DNA of 6,320 nucleotides from Pseudomonadota bacterium (GTDB taxonomy: Bacteria > Pseudomonadota > Alphaproteobacteria > Azospirillales > Azospirillaceae): the NCBI GenBank assembly GCA_023411035.1, contig JAEYPE010000254.1, positions 1 through 6,320 on the forward strand, in the 5' to 3' direction. A program made the translations under genes and the position numbers. Position 1 is the stretch's first letter. The number at the start of each line of letters is the position of its first letter. Of the stretch, positions 1-6,319 are shown piece by piece. The notes under the pieces are model-generated. The model did not search any database. It had not been told where the DNA came from and saw only the letters and a program-made list of their open reading frames with translations.

Positions 1-1202
1 ACCAGCGCGAACAGCGTGATGGTGTTGGCGCTGTAGCCCAGCACCAGAAGCACGGCGAAGACGCCGATGATCGACACCGGGATCGCCAGGGTGGGGATCA
101 GCGTCGCCCGCCAGTCCTGGAGGAAAACGTAGATGACCGCCATCACCAGCACGAAGGTGATCCCGAGCGTCAGCACGATCTCCTCGATCGTCGCGCTGAC
201 GAAGCCGGTGGTGTCGAACACGACGGCGTAGTCCAGCCCCTCCGGGAAACGGCCGGACAGACGTTCCAGCTCCGCCCGCACCGCCTTCGCCACGTCCAGC
301 GCGTTGGCGTCCGGCGCCTGGTAGACGACCAGTGTCGCCGCCGGGTTGCCGTCCAGCTTGGAGGTGGAGCTGTAGCTTTGCGCCCCCAGCTCCACCCGGC
401 CGATGTCGCCCAGCCGCACGAGGCCGCCGTTCGGGTTGGTGCGGACGATGATGTCGGCGAACTGCTTGGGGTCGTCCAGCCGGCCACGGGCGAGGATGGT
501 CAACTGCTGCTGCTGGCTGGCGGGAACCGGCGGTGCGCCGATCTGCCCCGCCGAAGCCTGGAGATTCTGGTTCTCGATCGCTTCGACCACGTCCGCCGCG
601 GCGATGCCCAGCGCCGCCATGCGGTTCGGGTCCATCCAGACGCGCATGGAATAGGTTAGAGCACCCATCACCTGAGCGTCGCCGACGCCGGGCACCCGCG
701 CGATGGCATCGCGCAGGTTGATGCTGGCGTAGTTGGAGATGAAGATCGGATCGAACTGACCGCCGGGTGAGTAAACATTGACGGCCATCAGCATGTTGGT
801 CGACTGCTTGCGCACCGTGACGCCCTGCTGCGACACCTCCGTCGGCAGCGTCGGCGTGGCGAGCGACAGCCGGTTCTGCACGTTGATCTGGGCCAGATTC
901 GCGTCGGTTCCCGGTGCGAAGGTGACCGACAGCGTGTAGGCGCCGGTGTCGGTACTGGTGGAGGACATGTAGAGCATGCCTTCCACGCCGTTCACCTGCG
1001 CTTCGATCGGGGCGGCAACGCTTTCGGAGACGACCTGCGCGTTGGCGCCGGGGTAGGTGGCGGAGACCTGCACCGACGGGGGCGTGATCGGCGGGAACTG
1101 CGCCACGGGGATCGACAGGATCGCCAGCGTGCCCGCGATGGTCACCACCAGAGCGATGACGATGGCAAGGTTCGGGCGCCGGATGAACAGGCCGGAGAAC
1201 AT
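1..1202 (-). CDS. RND multidrug efflux permease (HAE1/AcrB-like), N-terminal 400 residues, truncated by window edge
   Basis: This is the inner-membrane proton-driven pump subunit of a tripartite efflux system. It would export drugs or other amphiphilic compounds with the adaptor encoded just upstream and an outer-membrane channel not seen here. I translated the open frame from the ATG at 1202-1200 down to the edge. It begins MFSGLFIRRPNLAIVIALVV, with TM1 at about residues 12-31. Porter-domain hallmarks follow: PITPPSVQVSATYPGAN, VNGVEGMLYMSS, NVQNRL, QGVTVRKQ and VRLGDIGRVELGA. TM2 is at about 342-361, then QDWRATLIPTLAIPVS, then TM3 at about 370-390. The frame stops at NTITLFALV, just before TM4, where AcrB homologues carry the paired proton-relay aspartates, so those cannot be checked. 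Full-length relatives have about 1,040 residues. The start lies 6 bases after the adaptor stop, with AAGG about 11 bases upstream, so the two genes are co-transcribed. Substrate specificity cannot be read from this part. Confidence 0.95.
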   Translation of the reverse strand, partial: MFSGLFIRRPNLAIVIALVVTIAGTLAILSIPVAQFPPITPPSVQVSATYPGANAQVVSESVAAPIEAQVNGVEGMLYMSSTSTDTGAYTLSVTFAPGTDANLAQINVQNRLSLATPTLPTEVSQQGVTVRKQSTNMLMAVNVYSPGGQFDPIFISNYASINLRDAIARVPGVGDAQVMGALTYSMRVWMDPNRMAALGIAAADVVEAIENQNLQASAGQIGAPPVPASQQQQLTILARGRLDDPKQFADIIVRTNPNGGLVRLGDIGRVELGAQSYSSTSKLDGNPAATLVVYQAPDANALDVAKAVRAELERLSGRFPEGLDYAVVFDTTGFVSATIEEIVLTLGITFVLVMAVIYVFLQDWRATLIPTLAIPVSIIGVFAVLLVLGYSANTITLFAL

Positions 1203-1208
1203 GGGCTC

Positions 1209-2348
1209 TTATCCCTTCGGCTGTTCGGCGGTCTGGGGCGCCCGTTCCGGCTGCACGATCATGCCGGGCCGGACCTTCTGCACGCCTCCGACGATGATGG
1301 TTTCCCCGGCCTGCACCCCCTTGGGCACGGCGATGTCCTGGTCGATCTGCGGTCCGGGTTCGATCGGACGGCGCTGCACCCGGTTCTGCTGGTCGACCAC
1401 CATGACGTAGCTGCCCTGCTGGTCCTGCTGGATGGCGGAGACGGGGACCACCGGCTGCCGCTCGGTCTTCGCCGGGCGGATCAGGACGGTCACATACTGG
1501 CCGGGCAACAGGAGAGACCTGGGATTCGCGAAATCGGCGTAGATCGGGATGGTTCCGGTCTGCGGGTCGATGCGGTTGCCGGCGAAGGACACCTTGCCCT
1601 TCTGCTCGTATTCGGAGCCGTCGGCCAGCCGCAGGGCCGGGACGAAGCGGTCCGCCGTCTGGGCGGGGTCGAGATCGGGGTCGGTGCGCTGGACTTGCAG
1701 GAGGTCGCGGTCGCTGACCGAGAAGACCACCCGGATGGGGTCGAGTTGCGCGACGGTGGCGAGCGCCCCGCTGGACGGGTTGACGAGGTCGCCCGCCGTC
1801 CTGGCGGTGGCGCCGATGCGCCCGTCGATGGGCGACGTGATGCGCGTGTAGCCGAGGTTCAGCTCCGCCTGCCACAGCTTGGCTTGGGCCTGCATGACGC
1901 TCGCCTCCCCCGTTTCCTGCGCCGCCTGGGCCTGATCGAGGGCAGCCTGGGAAATGTTGCCGCGGCCGCTCAGCTCCTGCGCGCGCTGGAAGGCGCGCTG
2001 GGCCTCGCGCAGGGTCGCCTGGGCGCTGGCAAGGTCGGCCTTGGCGCTGTCGACGGCGGCCTGGTAGGGGGCCTGCTCGATGACGTAGAGCAGGGTGCCC
2101 TTGGTGACGTTCTGCCCCTCCTGGAAGGCGACTTGTTCGATGAAGCCCTCCACTCGGGCAAGGGCTTCGAAGTCCCGGATCGCCTGGACGCGGCCGATGA
2201 ACTGGCTGGTCGGGGTGACCTCCCGCTCGCGCACCACCTCGGTCGTTACCGTTGGCGGTGCGTTCGCAGGCTGCTGGGCCAGCGCCGCATCCGAAAGACA
2301 AATAGCGAGAAGACACGAGGTGGCGAGACCGTGGCGAAGGCAAAGCAT
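1209..2348 (-). CDS. RND efflux periplasmic adaptor (membrane fusion protein, AcrA/MexA-like)
   Basis: This 379-residue periplasmic adaptor would link the RND permease encoded downstream to an outer-membrane channel. The N-terminus is a signal peptide: Arg5 and His6, a hydrophobic core at about residues 8-19, and a probable signal peptidase I site in AALA|QQ (21-26). A cysteine at 17 lacks a good lipobox, so I do not call it a lipoprotein. The first half-lipoyl motif is at about 58-90 (EALARVEGFIEQVAFQEGQN). An Ala/Gln-rich alpha-hairpin coiled coil spans about 92-165. The second lipoyl half is at about 168-203 (RITSPIDGRIG, then TAGDLV). A beta-barrel covers about 205-290 and a membrane-proximal domain about 295-365 (VPVSAIQQD, then GGVQKVRPGMIV). 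The length is typical of the family. The start is fixed because an in-frame TAG sits immediately before the ATG. Shine-Dalgarno complementarity is poor (GGAA followed by six Cs). No local regulator gene is visible. Confidence 0.95.
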   Translation of the reverse strand: MLCLRHGLATSCLLAICLSDAALAQQPANAPPTVTTEVVREREVTPTSQFIGRVQAIRDFEALARVEGFIEQVAFQEGQNVTKGTLLYVIEQAPYQAAVDSAKADLASAQATLREAQRAFQRAQELSGRGNISQAALDQAQAAQETGEASVMQAQAKLWQAELNLGYTRITSPIDGRIGATARTAGDLVNPSSGALATVAQLDPIRVVFSVSDRDLLQVQRTDPDLDPAQTADRFVPALRLADGSEYEQKGKVSFAGNRIDPQTGTIPIYADFANPRSLLLPGQYVTVLIRPAKTERQPVVPVSAIQQDQQGSYVMVVDQQNRVQRRPIEPGPQIDQDIAVPKGVQAGETIIVGGVQKVRPGMIVQPERAPQTAEQPKG

Positions 2349-2363
2349 CTAGGGGGGTTCCAT
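2349..2363 (-). promoter_or_regulatory. Possible upstream mini-ORF MEPP-stop abutting the adaptor start
   Basis: Reading the minus strand, ATG GAA CCC CCC TAG is followed with no gap by the adaptor ATG, in the same frame. AAGG lies about 10 bases upstream of the mini-ORF ATG, a usable ribosome-binding position, while the adaptor itself has only a weak GGAA at about 9 bases. Consecutive prolines, especially before a stop codon, are known to slow ribosomes. Translation of this ORF could therefore couple to, or tune, adaptor initiation. This is an inference; so short an ORF can arise by chance. Confidence 0.25.
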
Positions 2364-2439
2364 ACAGCCGTGCCCTTCTAAACAGACCGGAGTTGATTGG
2401 GTTCAGCAATGCCGCACAAAAGAACGCCTATCCCCCCTA
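2350..2439 (-). other. Complementary TAGGGGGG / CCCCCCTA arms in the adaptor leader
   Basis: An 8-base run at 2350-2357 and its exact complement at 2432-2439 are separated by 74 bases. In the minus-strand transcript the upstream arm is G-rich, and the downstream C-rich arm lies between the weak GGAA and the adaptor start codon. If both arms are transcribed, pairing would bury the translation-initiation region. The transcription start is unknown and the spacing is long, so a chance match is possible. Confidence 0.25.
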
Positions 2440-2499
2440 AGGATTACAGCGGGCGGGCGATGGCTTGCCAGAGAGCCGGCTTTGCGATGGGGTGGCGGG

Positions 2500-2529
2500 T
2501 GAAGCCGCTTCCCCCCGGAACGATGGACA
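2500..2529 (+). repeat. Single terminal inverted repeat of the IS3-family remnant
   Basis: The plus strand begins TGAAGCCGCTTCCCCCCGGA at 2500 and ends in ATGGACA at 2529. IS3-family ends characteristically start TGA or TGT and contain TGGACA about 20-30 bases inside. The matching opposite end was not found in the window, so this is a lone end. The exact outer boundary is inferred from the TGA start and its distance from the transposase stop. Confidence 0.5.
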
Positions 2530-2534
2530 CCGGT

Positions 2535-2700
2535 TTATGCGGCCTGTTGCGGGGCCTGCTCTGGGGTGATGCAGCCGAGAGCCGGGTGGAACCGCTGGCG
2601 ATTGCCGTCGCCTTCGATGGAGGCGAACAGGTCCAGTTCAGCGGCTTCGCGAGCCGGGTAGCGCTGCTAGTGGACAAGCTCCGCCTCGGCCGTTCCCCTT
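2535..2700 (-). pseudogene. IS3-family transposase (orfB, integrase core) C-terminal fragment with internal stop
   Basis: Minus-strand translation upstream of the TAA at 2537-2535 gives AELVH, a TAG at 2669-2667, then QRYPAREAAELDLFASIEG, then NRQRFHPALGCITPEQAPQQ and a final AA. In live IS3-family OrfB proteins this region typically reads (K)AELVHH-RY-TR-EA-DLF-YIE-FYNRQR-HSALGY-(S/T)PE. The order and spacing of these landmarks are kept. The second H or Q position is now a stop, FYNRQR has become DGNRQR, and HSALGY has become HPALGC. The DDE-domain aspartates and glutamate upstream are not recognisable. Loss of conserved residues together with a nonsense codon indicates an inactive relic. 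Its origin within IS3 (IS51-, IS407- or IS150-like groups) cannot be fixed from this fragment. Confidence 0.7.
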
Positions 2701-2874
2701 GCGAGCCTGTTGACCGCCGCGCTCGGAGTGATGCAGGAGGCCGCCAGCGGCGAGCCGAGCGCTCCCGTTGGAAACGCCGCACCCGAACCGATGAGGACCG
2801 GCTGTAATACTGGACTGAGGCCGGGGCCTGCGCCCAGGTCCTTTCTTGTGCGCCGGCTGGTGTGCGAGGGGCGT

Positions 2875-3774
2875 TCAGCGCGGCGCAAGGGGGCCGGGCG
2901 GCAGGTGGGCGATGTTGTCCACCATCTCGTGCATGTGCCGTGTCAGGACGCTCAGGAAGGGCAGGCGCGACAGCGTGGCCTCGTCCATGTAGAGGTCGCG
3001 GCTGATCTCGATCTGAAGCGCGTGGATGCCCTGGCGCGGGCGCCCGTAATGGCGGGTGGTGTAGCCGCCGGCATAGGGCGCGTTGCGGCTGACCGTGTAG
3101 CCCAGGCCGCGCAGGAAGCGCTCCGCCGTCTCGATGACCGAGGGGGCGCAGGAATTGCCGAAACAGTCCCCCAGCACGATGTCGTTGCGCCGGTTGTCGC
3201 GGTCGCCCAATCCGGGGGAAGGCATGGAGTGGCAGTCGATCAGCACCGCGTGGCCGAAGCGGGCGCGCGTGTTCTCCACCAGCCGGCGGAGCGTGCTGTG
3301 ATAGGGGGTGTAGTACTGCTCCACCCGCCGCACCGCTTCGGCGAAGCGCAGCTTGCCGCGGTAGATGTCCTCCCCGTTGGCGACCACCCGCGCGATGGTG
3401 CCCAGCCCCGCCGCCACGCGCGGGGAGCGCGTGTTGACGTAAGGGGGCAGGGGGTCCGCGAACATCTCCGGGTCCAGTTCGTAGGCTTCGCGGTTGACGT
3501 CCAGGAAGGCGCGGGGGAACAGCGCCCGGATCAGCGGCATGCCCAGCGCCGGAGCGCCCGCGAAAATCTCGTCGACGAAACAGTCTTCCGATTTGCGCAG
3601 CGCGCGCGGGTCGAGCCGCGCCGCCGCCAGAAATTCGTCCGGATAGCGGTTGCCGCTGTGCGGCGAGGCCAGCACCAGCGGCTTGGTCTGTTCGTCCGGG
3701 GCCAGAAGTTCGAAGGCCGGTTCCGGTGGGGCGGCGTCGACGGAAGCATCCATGGCATGTGATGTAGTGGACAT
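2875..3774 (-). CDS. N-formylglutamate amidohydrolase family protein
   Basis: This 299-residue cytoplasmic enzyme has no signal peptide. Family members (HutG/FGase type) hydrolyse N-formyl-L-glutamate to formate and L-glutamate, the last step of the five-step histidine degradation route; other N-formyl or N-acyl amino acid substrates are possible. Conserved signatures are LASPHSGNRYP (35-45), FLDVNREAYELDPEMF (90-105), YYTPYHSTL (154-162), LIDCHSMPS (178-186), GGYTTRHYGRP (236-246) and LQIEISRDLYMDE (253-265). His39, Asp180, His182 and Glu256 are the probable metal or catalytic residues by family analogy. The length fits the family. The start is uncertain. ATG 3774 opens a reasonable N-terminus but has no clear Shine-Dalgarno. 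An in-frame GTG at 3789 has GCGGGA upstream. The frame stays open to an ATG at 3918, but that extension looks non-coding. No other hut gene is in view, so a role in histidine use is unproven. Confidence 0.88.
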   Translation of the reverse strand: MSTTSHAMDASVDAAPPEPAFELLAPDEQTKPLVLASPHSGNRYPDEFLAAARLDPRALRKSEDCFVDEIFAGAPALGMPLIRALFPRAFLDVNREAYELDPEMFADPLPPYVNTRSPRVAAGLGTIARVVANGEDIYRGKLRFAEAVRRVEQYYTPYHSTLRRLVENTRARFGHAVLIDCHSMPSPGLGDRDNRRNDIVLGDCFGNSCAPSVIETAERFLRGLGYTVSRNAPYAGGYTTRHYGRPRQGIHALQIEISRDLYMDEATLSRLPFLSVLTRHMHEMVDNIAHLPPGPLAPR

Positions 3775-3890
3775 GGGCGGTTCTGTCACGCGCCGTCCCG
3801 CTCGCGTCCCAACAGATGGGAGACCGGCGGCGTCCCATCGGCGGGAAATCGGATGGGGGTCCTTCGGACGGAAAAAAGTGAAATCCAGGC

Positions 3891-3919
3891 TTGCCAGCCC
3901 CCCGGGATGATGGTACATC
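3891..3919 (+). promoter_or_regulatory. Candidate sigma70-type promoter for tRNA-Val
   Basis: TTGCCA at 3891-3896 matches five of six -35 consensus bases. It lies 17 bases before TACATC at 3914-3919, a weak -10 (three of six). It would start transcription about 58 bases upstream of the tRNA. The spacing is ideal but the -10 is poor, so this is only a candidate. Confidence 0.27.
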
Positions 3920-3983
3920 CCACGCCCACGCCGGACGGGACGAAAGACGGATGCCGAAACCCGAACCGACCGGCGGCACGGAT

Positions 3984-4058
<75 letters not shown>

Positions 4059-4062
4059 TCCT

Positions 4063-4097
4063 CGAAGGCCGGAACCCAGACGGGTTTCCGGCCTTCG
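4063..4097 (+). terminator. Strong hairpin directly after tRNA-Val, probable termination or processing element
   Basis: CGAAGGCCGGAA (4063-4074) pairs perfectly with TTCCGGCCTTCG (4086-4097). The inner CCC/GGG can also pair, around an AGAC loop with one bulged T. It begins four bases after the tRNA CCA. There is no T-tract on either strand, so it is not a textbook intrinsic terminator. It may instead stall polymerase or protect and guide 3' processing of the tRNA precursor. Confidence 0.5.
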
Positions 4098-4099
4098 CC

Positions 4100-4133
4100 A
4101 TGTCTGGGCCATGGCAATGTCTGGACCATGGCA
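4100..4133. repeat. 17-bp tandem duplication
   Basis: ATGTCTGGGCCATGGCA (4100-4116) is followed at once by ATGTCTGGACCATGGCA (4117-4133). The only difference is G4108 versus A4125. A third, much diverged copy may follow (GTCCTGGACAA near 4139-4149). Each copy contains the palindrome CCATGG. It lies between two convergent transcription ends, outside any gene. Confidence 0.8.
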
Positions 4134-4147
4134 ATCCGGTCCTGGAC

Positions 4148-4184
4148 AAGAAAAAGGCCCTTCCCCGCGGACGGGAAAGGGCCT
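4148..4184 (-). terminator. Rho-independent terminator of glcB
   Basis: On the minus strand, AGGCCCTTTCCC and GGGGAAGGGCCT form a 12-pair stem (one G-U wobble) around the loop GTCCGC (4184-4155). TTTTTCTT follows directly (4154-4147). The stem starts 26 bases after the malate synthase stop codon. Stem, loop and T-tract are all canonical. Confidence 0.9.
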
Positions 4185-4210
4185 GCCGAAGCGCCGGAGG
4201 CGGGTTAGGC

Positions 4211-6319
4211 TCAGCCGGCGGCCTTCGCCTTGGCCTCGATGCGGCGGCGGTGCAGCACCGGCTCGGTGTAGCCGTTCGGCTGCTCGCGGCCCTTGAACAC
4301 GAGGTCGCAGGCGGCCTGGAAGGCGACGCTGCCGTCGAAGTCCGCGGCCATCGGGCGGTAGAGCGGATCGCCGGCGTTCTGCTTGTCCACGACGGCGGCC
4401 ATGCGCTTCATCGTCTCCATGACCTGCGCCTCGGTGGTGATGCCGTGGTGCAGCCAGTTGGCGATGTGCTGGCTGGAGATGCGCAGGGTGGCGCGGTCTT
4501 CCATCAGCCCGACATTGTTGATGTCCGGCACCTTGGAGCAGCCGACGCCCTGGTCGATCCAGCGCACGACGTAGCCGAGGATGCCCTGGGCGTTGTTGTC
4601 CAGCTCCTGCTGGATCTCCTCTTCCGACCAGTTCGGGCGGTCGGCCACCGGAACGGTCAGGATGGCGTCCAGGCTGGCGCGCTCGCGCCGGGCCAGTTCC
4701 TCCTGCCGGGAGGCGACGTTGACCTGATGGTAGTGCAGGGCGTGCAGCGTGGCCGCGGTGGGCGAGGGCACCCAGGCGGTGTTGGCGCCGGCCTGCGGGT
4801 GGGCGATCTTGGCGGCCAGCATGTCGGCCATGCGGTCCGGCATCGCCCACATGCCCTTGCCGATCTGGGCGTGGCCCTTCAGCCCGCAGAGCAGGCCGGT
4901 GTCCACGTTCCAGTCCTCATAGGCCTTGATCCAGGCGGACGACTTCATGTCGTTCTTGCGGATCATCGGGCCGGCTTCCATGGCGGTGTGCATCTCGTCG
5001 CCGGTGCGGTCGAGGAAGCCGGTGTTGATGAACACCACGCGCGCCGAGGCGGCCCGGATGCACTCCTTGAGGTTCACCGTGGTGCGGCGCTCCTCGTCCA
5101 TGATGCCCATCTTCAGGGTGTTGCGGGCGATGCCCAGCGCATCCTCGACGCGGGCGAACAGTTCGTCCGCGAAGGCGACCTCCTCCGGCCCGTGCATCTT
5201 CGGCTTCACGATGTAGACCGAGCCGGCGCGGCTGTTGCGGCGGGCGCCGTTGATGTCGTGCAGCGCGATCAGCGAGGTGATCATGCCGTCCAGGATGCCT
5301 TCCGGCGCCTCGCTGCCGTCCTTCAGCAGCACGGCGTTGTTGGTCATCAGATGGCCGACGTTGCGGACCAGCATCAGGCTGCGGCCCGGCAGGGTCACCG
5401 TGCCGCCCGCGGCGGCGGCGTAGCTGCGGTCCTCGTTCAGGCGGCGCTCGACGGTGCCGTTCCCCTTGGGGAAGCTGGCGGTCAGGTCGCCCTTCATCAG
5501 GCCCAGCCAGTTGCGGTAGGCCACCACCTTGTCCTCCGCATCCACGGCGGCGACGGAGTCCTCGCAGTCCTGGATGGTGGTCAGGGCGGATTCGAGCAGG
5601 AGGTCGGCGACCCCCGCCGCGTCGGTCTTGCCGATGGGGTGGCTGCGGTCGATGCGGATTTCCAGATGCAGGCCGTGGTTGACCAGCAGGATGCCCGTGG
5701 GGGCGGACGCCTCGCCGGCGTAGCCGACCAGCTTCTCCGGCTCGGACAGGCCCGTGGTGCGGCCGTCCTTCAACGTGACCAGCAGGCGGCCGTCCTCCAC
5801 CTCGTAGCCGGCGGCGTCGGCGTGCGATCCGTCGGACAGCGGGGCGGCGCGGTCAAGCACGCCGCGGGCGAAGGCGATGACCTTCTCGCCGCGCTTGGGG
5901 TTGTAGCCCTTGCCACGTTCCGCCCCGTCCGTGTCGGCGATGGCGTCGGTGCCGTACAGCGCGTCGTACAGGCTGCCCCAGCGGGCGTTGGCCGCGTTCA
6001 GCGCGTAACGCGCGTTCATCACGGGAACCACGAGCTGCGGCCCGGCGACGGTGGAGAATTCCGGATCGACGTTGGCGGTCTCGGCCGTGAAGGGCGCGCC
6101 CTCCGGCAGCAGATAGCCGATGTCCTTCAGGAAGGCCTTGTAGCCCTCGAAATCGGCGGGCTTGCCGCGGCGCTCCTGGTACCAGCCGTCGATCTTCGCC
6201 TGCAGCTCGTCGCGGCGGGCCAGCAGCGCGCGGTTGCGCGGGGTCAGGTCGTGCAGGATCGAATCGAGCGCCGACCACAGGGCCGCCGCATCGACACCGG
6301 TGCCCGGCAGCGCCTCGGT
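4211..6319 (-). CDS. glcB: Malate synthase G, nearly complete (N-terminal ~20 residues beyond right edge)
   Basis: This enzyme condenses glyoxylate with acetyl-CoA and water to give malate and CoA in the cytoplasm, a step of glycolate/glyoxylate use and the glyoxylate bypass. The window shows 702 codons, against about 720 residues in E. coli GlcB. The first visible residues, TEALPGTGVDAAALW, align near E. coli residue 22, so only the start and its promoter are missing. By alignment from memory with E. coli GlcB, the catalytic residues are all present: Arg in LVRNVGHLM (visible residue 319), Glu in GIMDEERRT (409), Asp in GFLDRTGDEMH (437; the Glu and Asp bind Mg) and the catalytic-base Asp in LMEDRATLRIS (608; codon 4498-4496). 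Other G-isoform marks are MNARYALNAANARWGSLYDA, CEDSVAAVDAEDK, KPKMHGP, WVPSPTAATLHALHYHQ and NPNGYTEP-like PNGYTEP. An internal GTG at 6031 is a valine codon, not the start. The gene ends in TGA at 4213-4211, followed by a clear terminator. Confidence 0.97.
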   Translation of the reverse strand, partial: TEALPGTGVDAAALWSALDSILHDLTPRNRALLARRDELQAKIDGWYQERRGKPADFEGYKAFLKDIGYLLPEGAPFTAETANVDPEFSTVAGPQLVVPVMNARYALNAANARWGSLYDALYGTDAIADTDGAERGKGYNPKRGEKVIAFARGVLDRAAPLSDGSHADAAGYEVEDGRLLVTLKDGRTTGLSEPEKLVGYAGEASAPTGILLVNHGLHLEIRIDRSHPIGKTDAAGVADLLLESALTTIQDCEDSVAAVDAEDKVVAYRNWLGLMKGDLTASFPKGNGTVERRLNEDRSYAAAAGGTVTLPGRSLMLVRNVGHLMTNNAVLLKDGSEAPEGILDGMITSLIALHDINGARRNSRAGSVYIVKPKMHGPEEVAFADELFARVEDALGIARNTLKMGIMDEERRTTVNLKECIRAASARVVFINTGFLDRTGDEMHTAMEAGPMIRKNDMKSSAWIKAYEDWNVDTGLLCGLKGHAQIGKGMWAMPDRMADMLAAKIAHPQAGANTAWVPSPTAATLHALHYHQVNVASRQEELARRERASLDAILTVPVADRPNWSEEEIQQELDNNAQGILGYVVRWIDQGVGCSKVPDINNVGLMEDRATLRISSQHIANWLHHGITTEAQVMETMKRMAAVVDKQNAGDPLYRPMAADFDGSVAFQAACDLVFKGREQPNGYTEPVLHRRRIEAKAKAAG

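Larger units (their letters stand above)
2500..2700 (-). mobile_element. Decayed 3' end of an IS3-family insertion sequence
   Basis: This fragment combines a terminal-repeat-like end at 2500-2529 with the degraded C-terminus of an IS3-type transposase reading inward from about 2700 to the stop at 2537-2535. The geometry is right for a right end: the transposase stop lies a few bases inside the terminal repeat. No left end, orfA or DDE catalytic region can be recognised, so most of the element is gone. The 2701-2874 side shows no clear element sequence, and the left boundary is uncertain; a weak resemblance (CITPS and GTAEAELVH words) hints it may extend to about 2740. It separates the efflux operon from the amidohydrolase gene. 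Confidence 0.65.
2364..2874. other. Intergenic stretch with no intact gene
   Basis: Apart from the IS3 relic and the leader arm listed separately, I find no convincing coding sequence. The stretch 2364-2499 should hold the efflux operon promoter on the minus strand, but no good -35/-10 pair stands out and no clear repressor palindrome is visible. The stretch 2701-2874, downstream of the amidohydrolase stop, shows only a weak CCTG/CAGG hairpin near 2829-2840 and no convincing terminator. Confidence 0.6.

Noticed and set aside
1695..2381. Plus-strand open frame of 228 codons antisense to the adaptor
   Set aside because: A mirror of the adaptor's Ala/Gln-rich hairpin coding; no motif and no ribosome-binding site.
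2701..2874. Extension of the IS3 transposase relic up to the amidohydrolase stop
   Set aside because: Only isolated short words (CITPS, GTAEAELVH) resemble IS3 OrfB. The DDE signature and the opposite terminal repeat could not be found, so I did not extend the call with confidence.
2710..3762. Plus-strand open frame of about 350 codons, antisense to the amidohydrolase
   Set aside because: It is a high-GC shadow of the real gene: Arg/Gly/Val/Ala-rich with no recognisable domain, while the minus strand carries clear FGase motifs over the same bases.
3775..3918. In-frame 48-residue N-terminal extension of the amidohydrolase from an ATG at 3918
   Set aside because: The extension contains no family motif and overlaps the region likely to hold the promoters of the amidohydrolase and tRNA-Val. 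The usual family length is met from 3774.
2444..3979. Minus-strand open frame of about 511 codons spanning the amidohydrolase and part of the IS relic
   Set aside because: It is an alternative frame of the real gene, with Arg/Pro-rich low-complexity translation and no family motifs. It also runs through the upstream spacer and the IS end.
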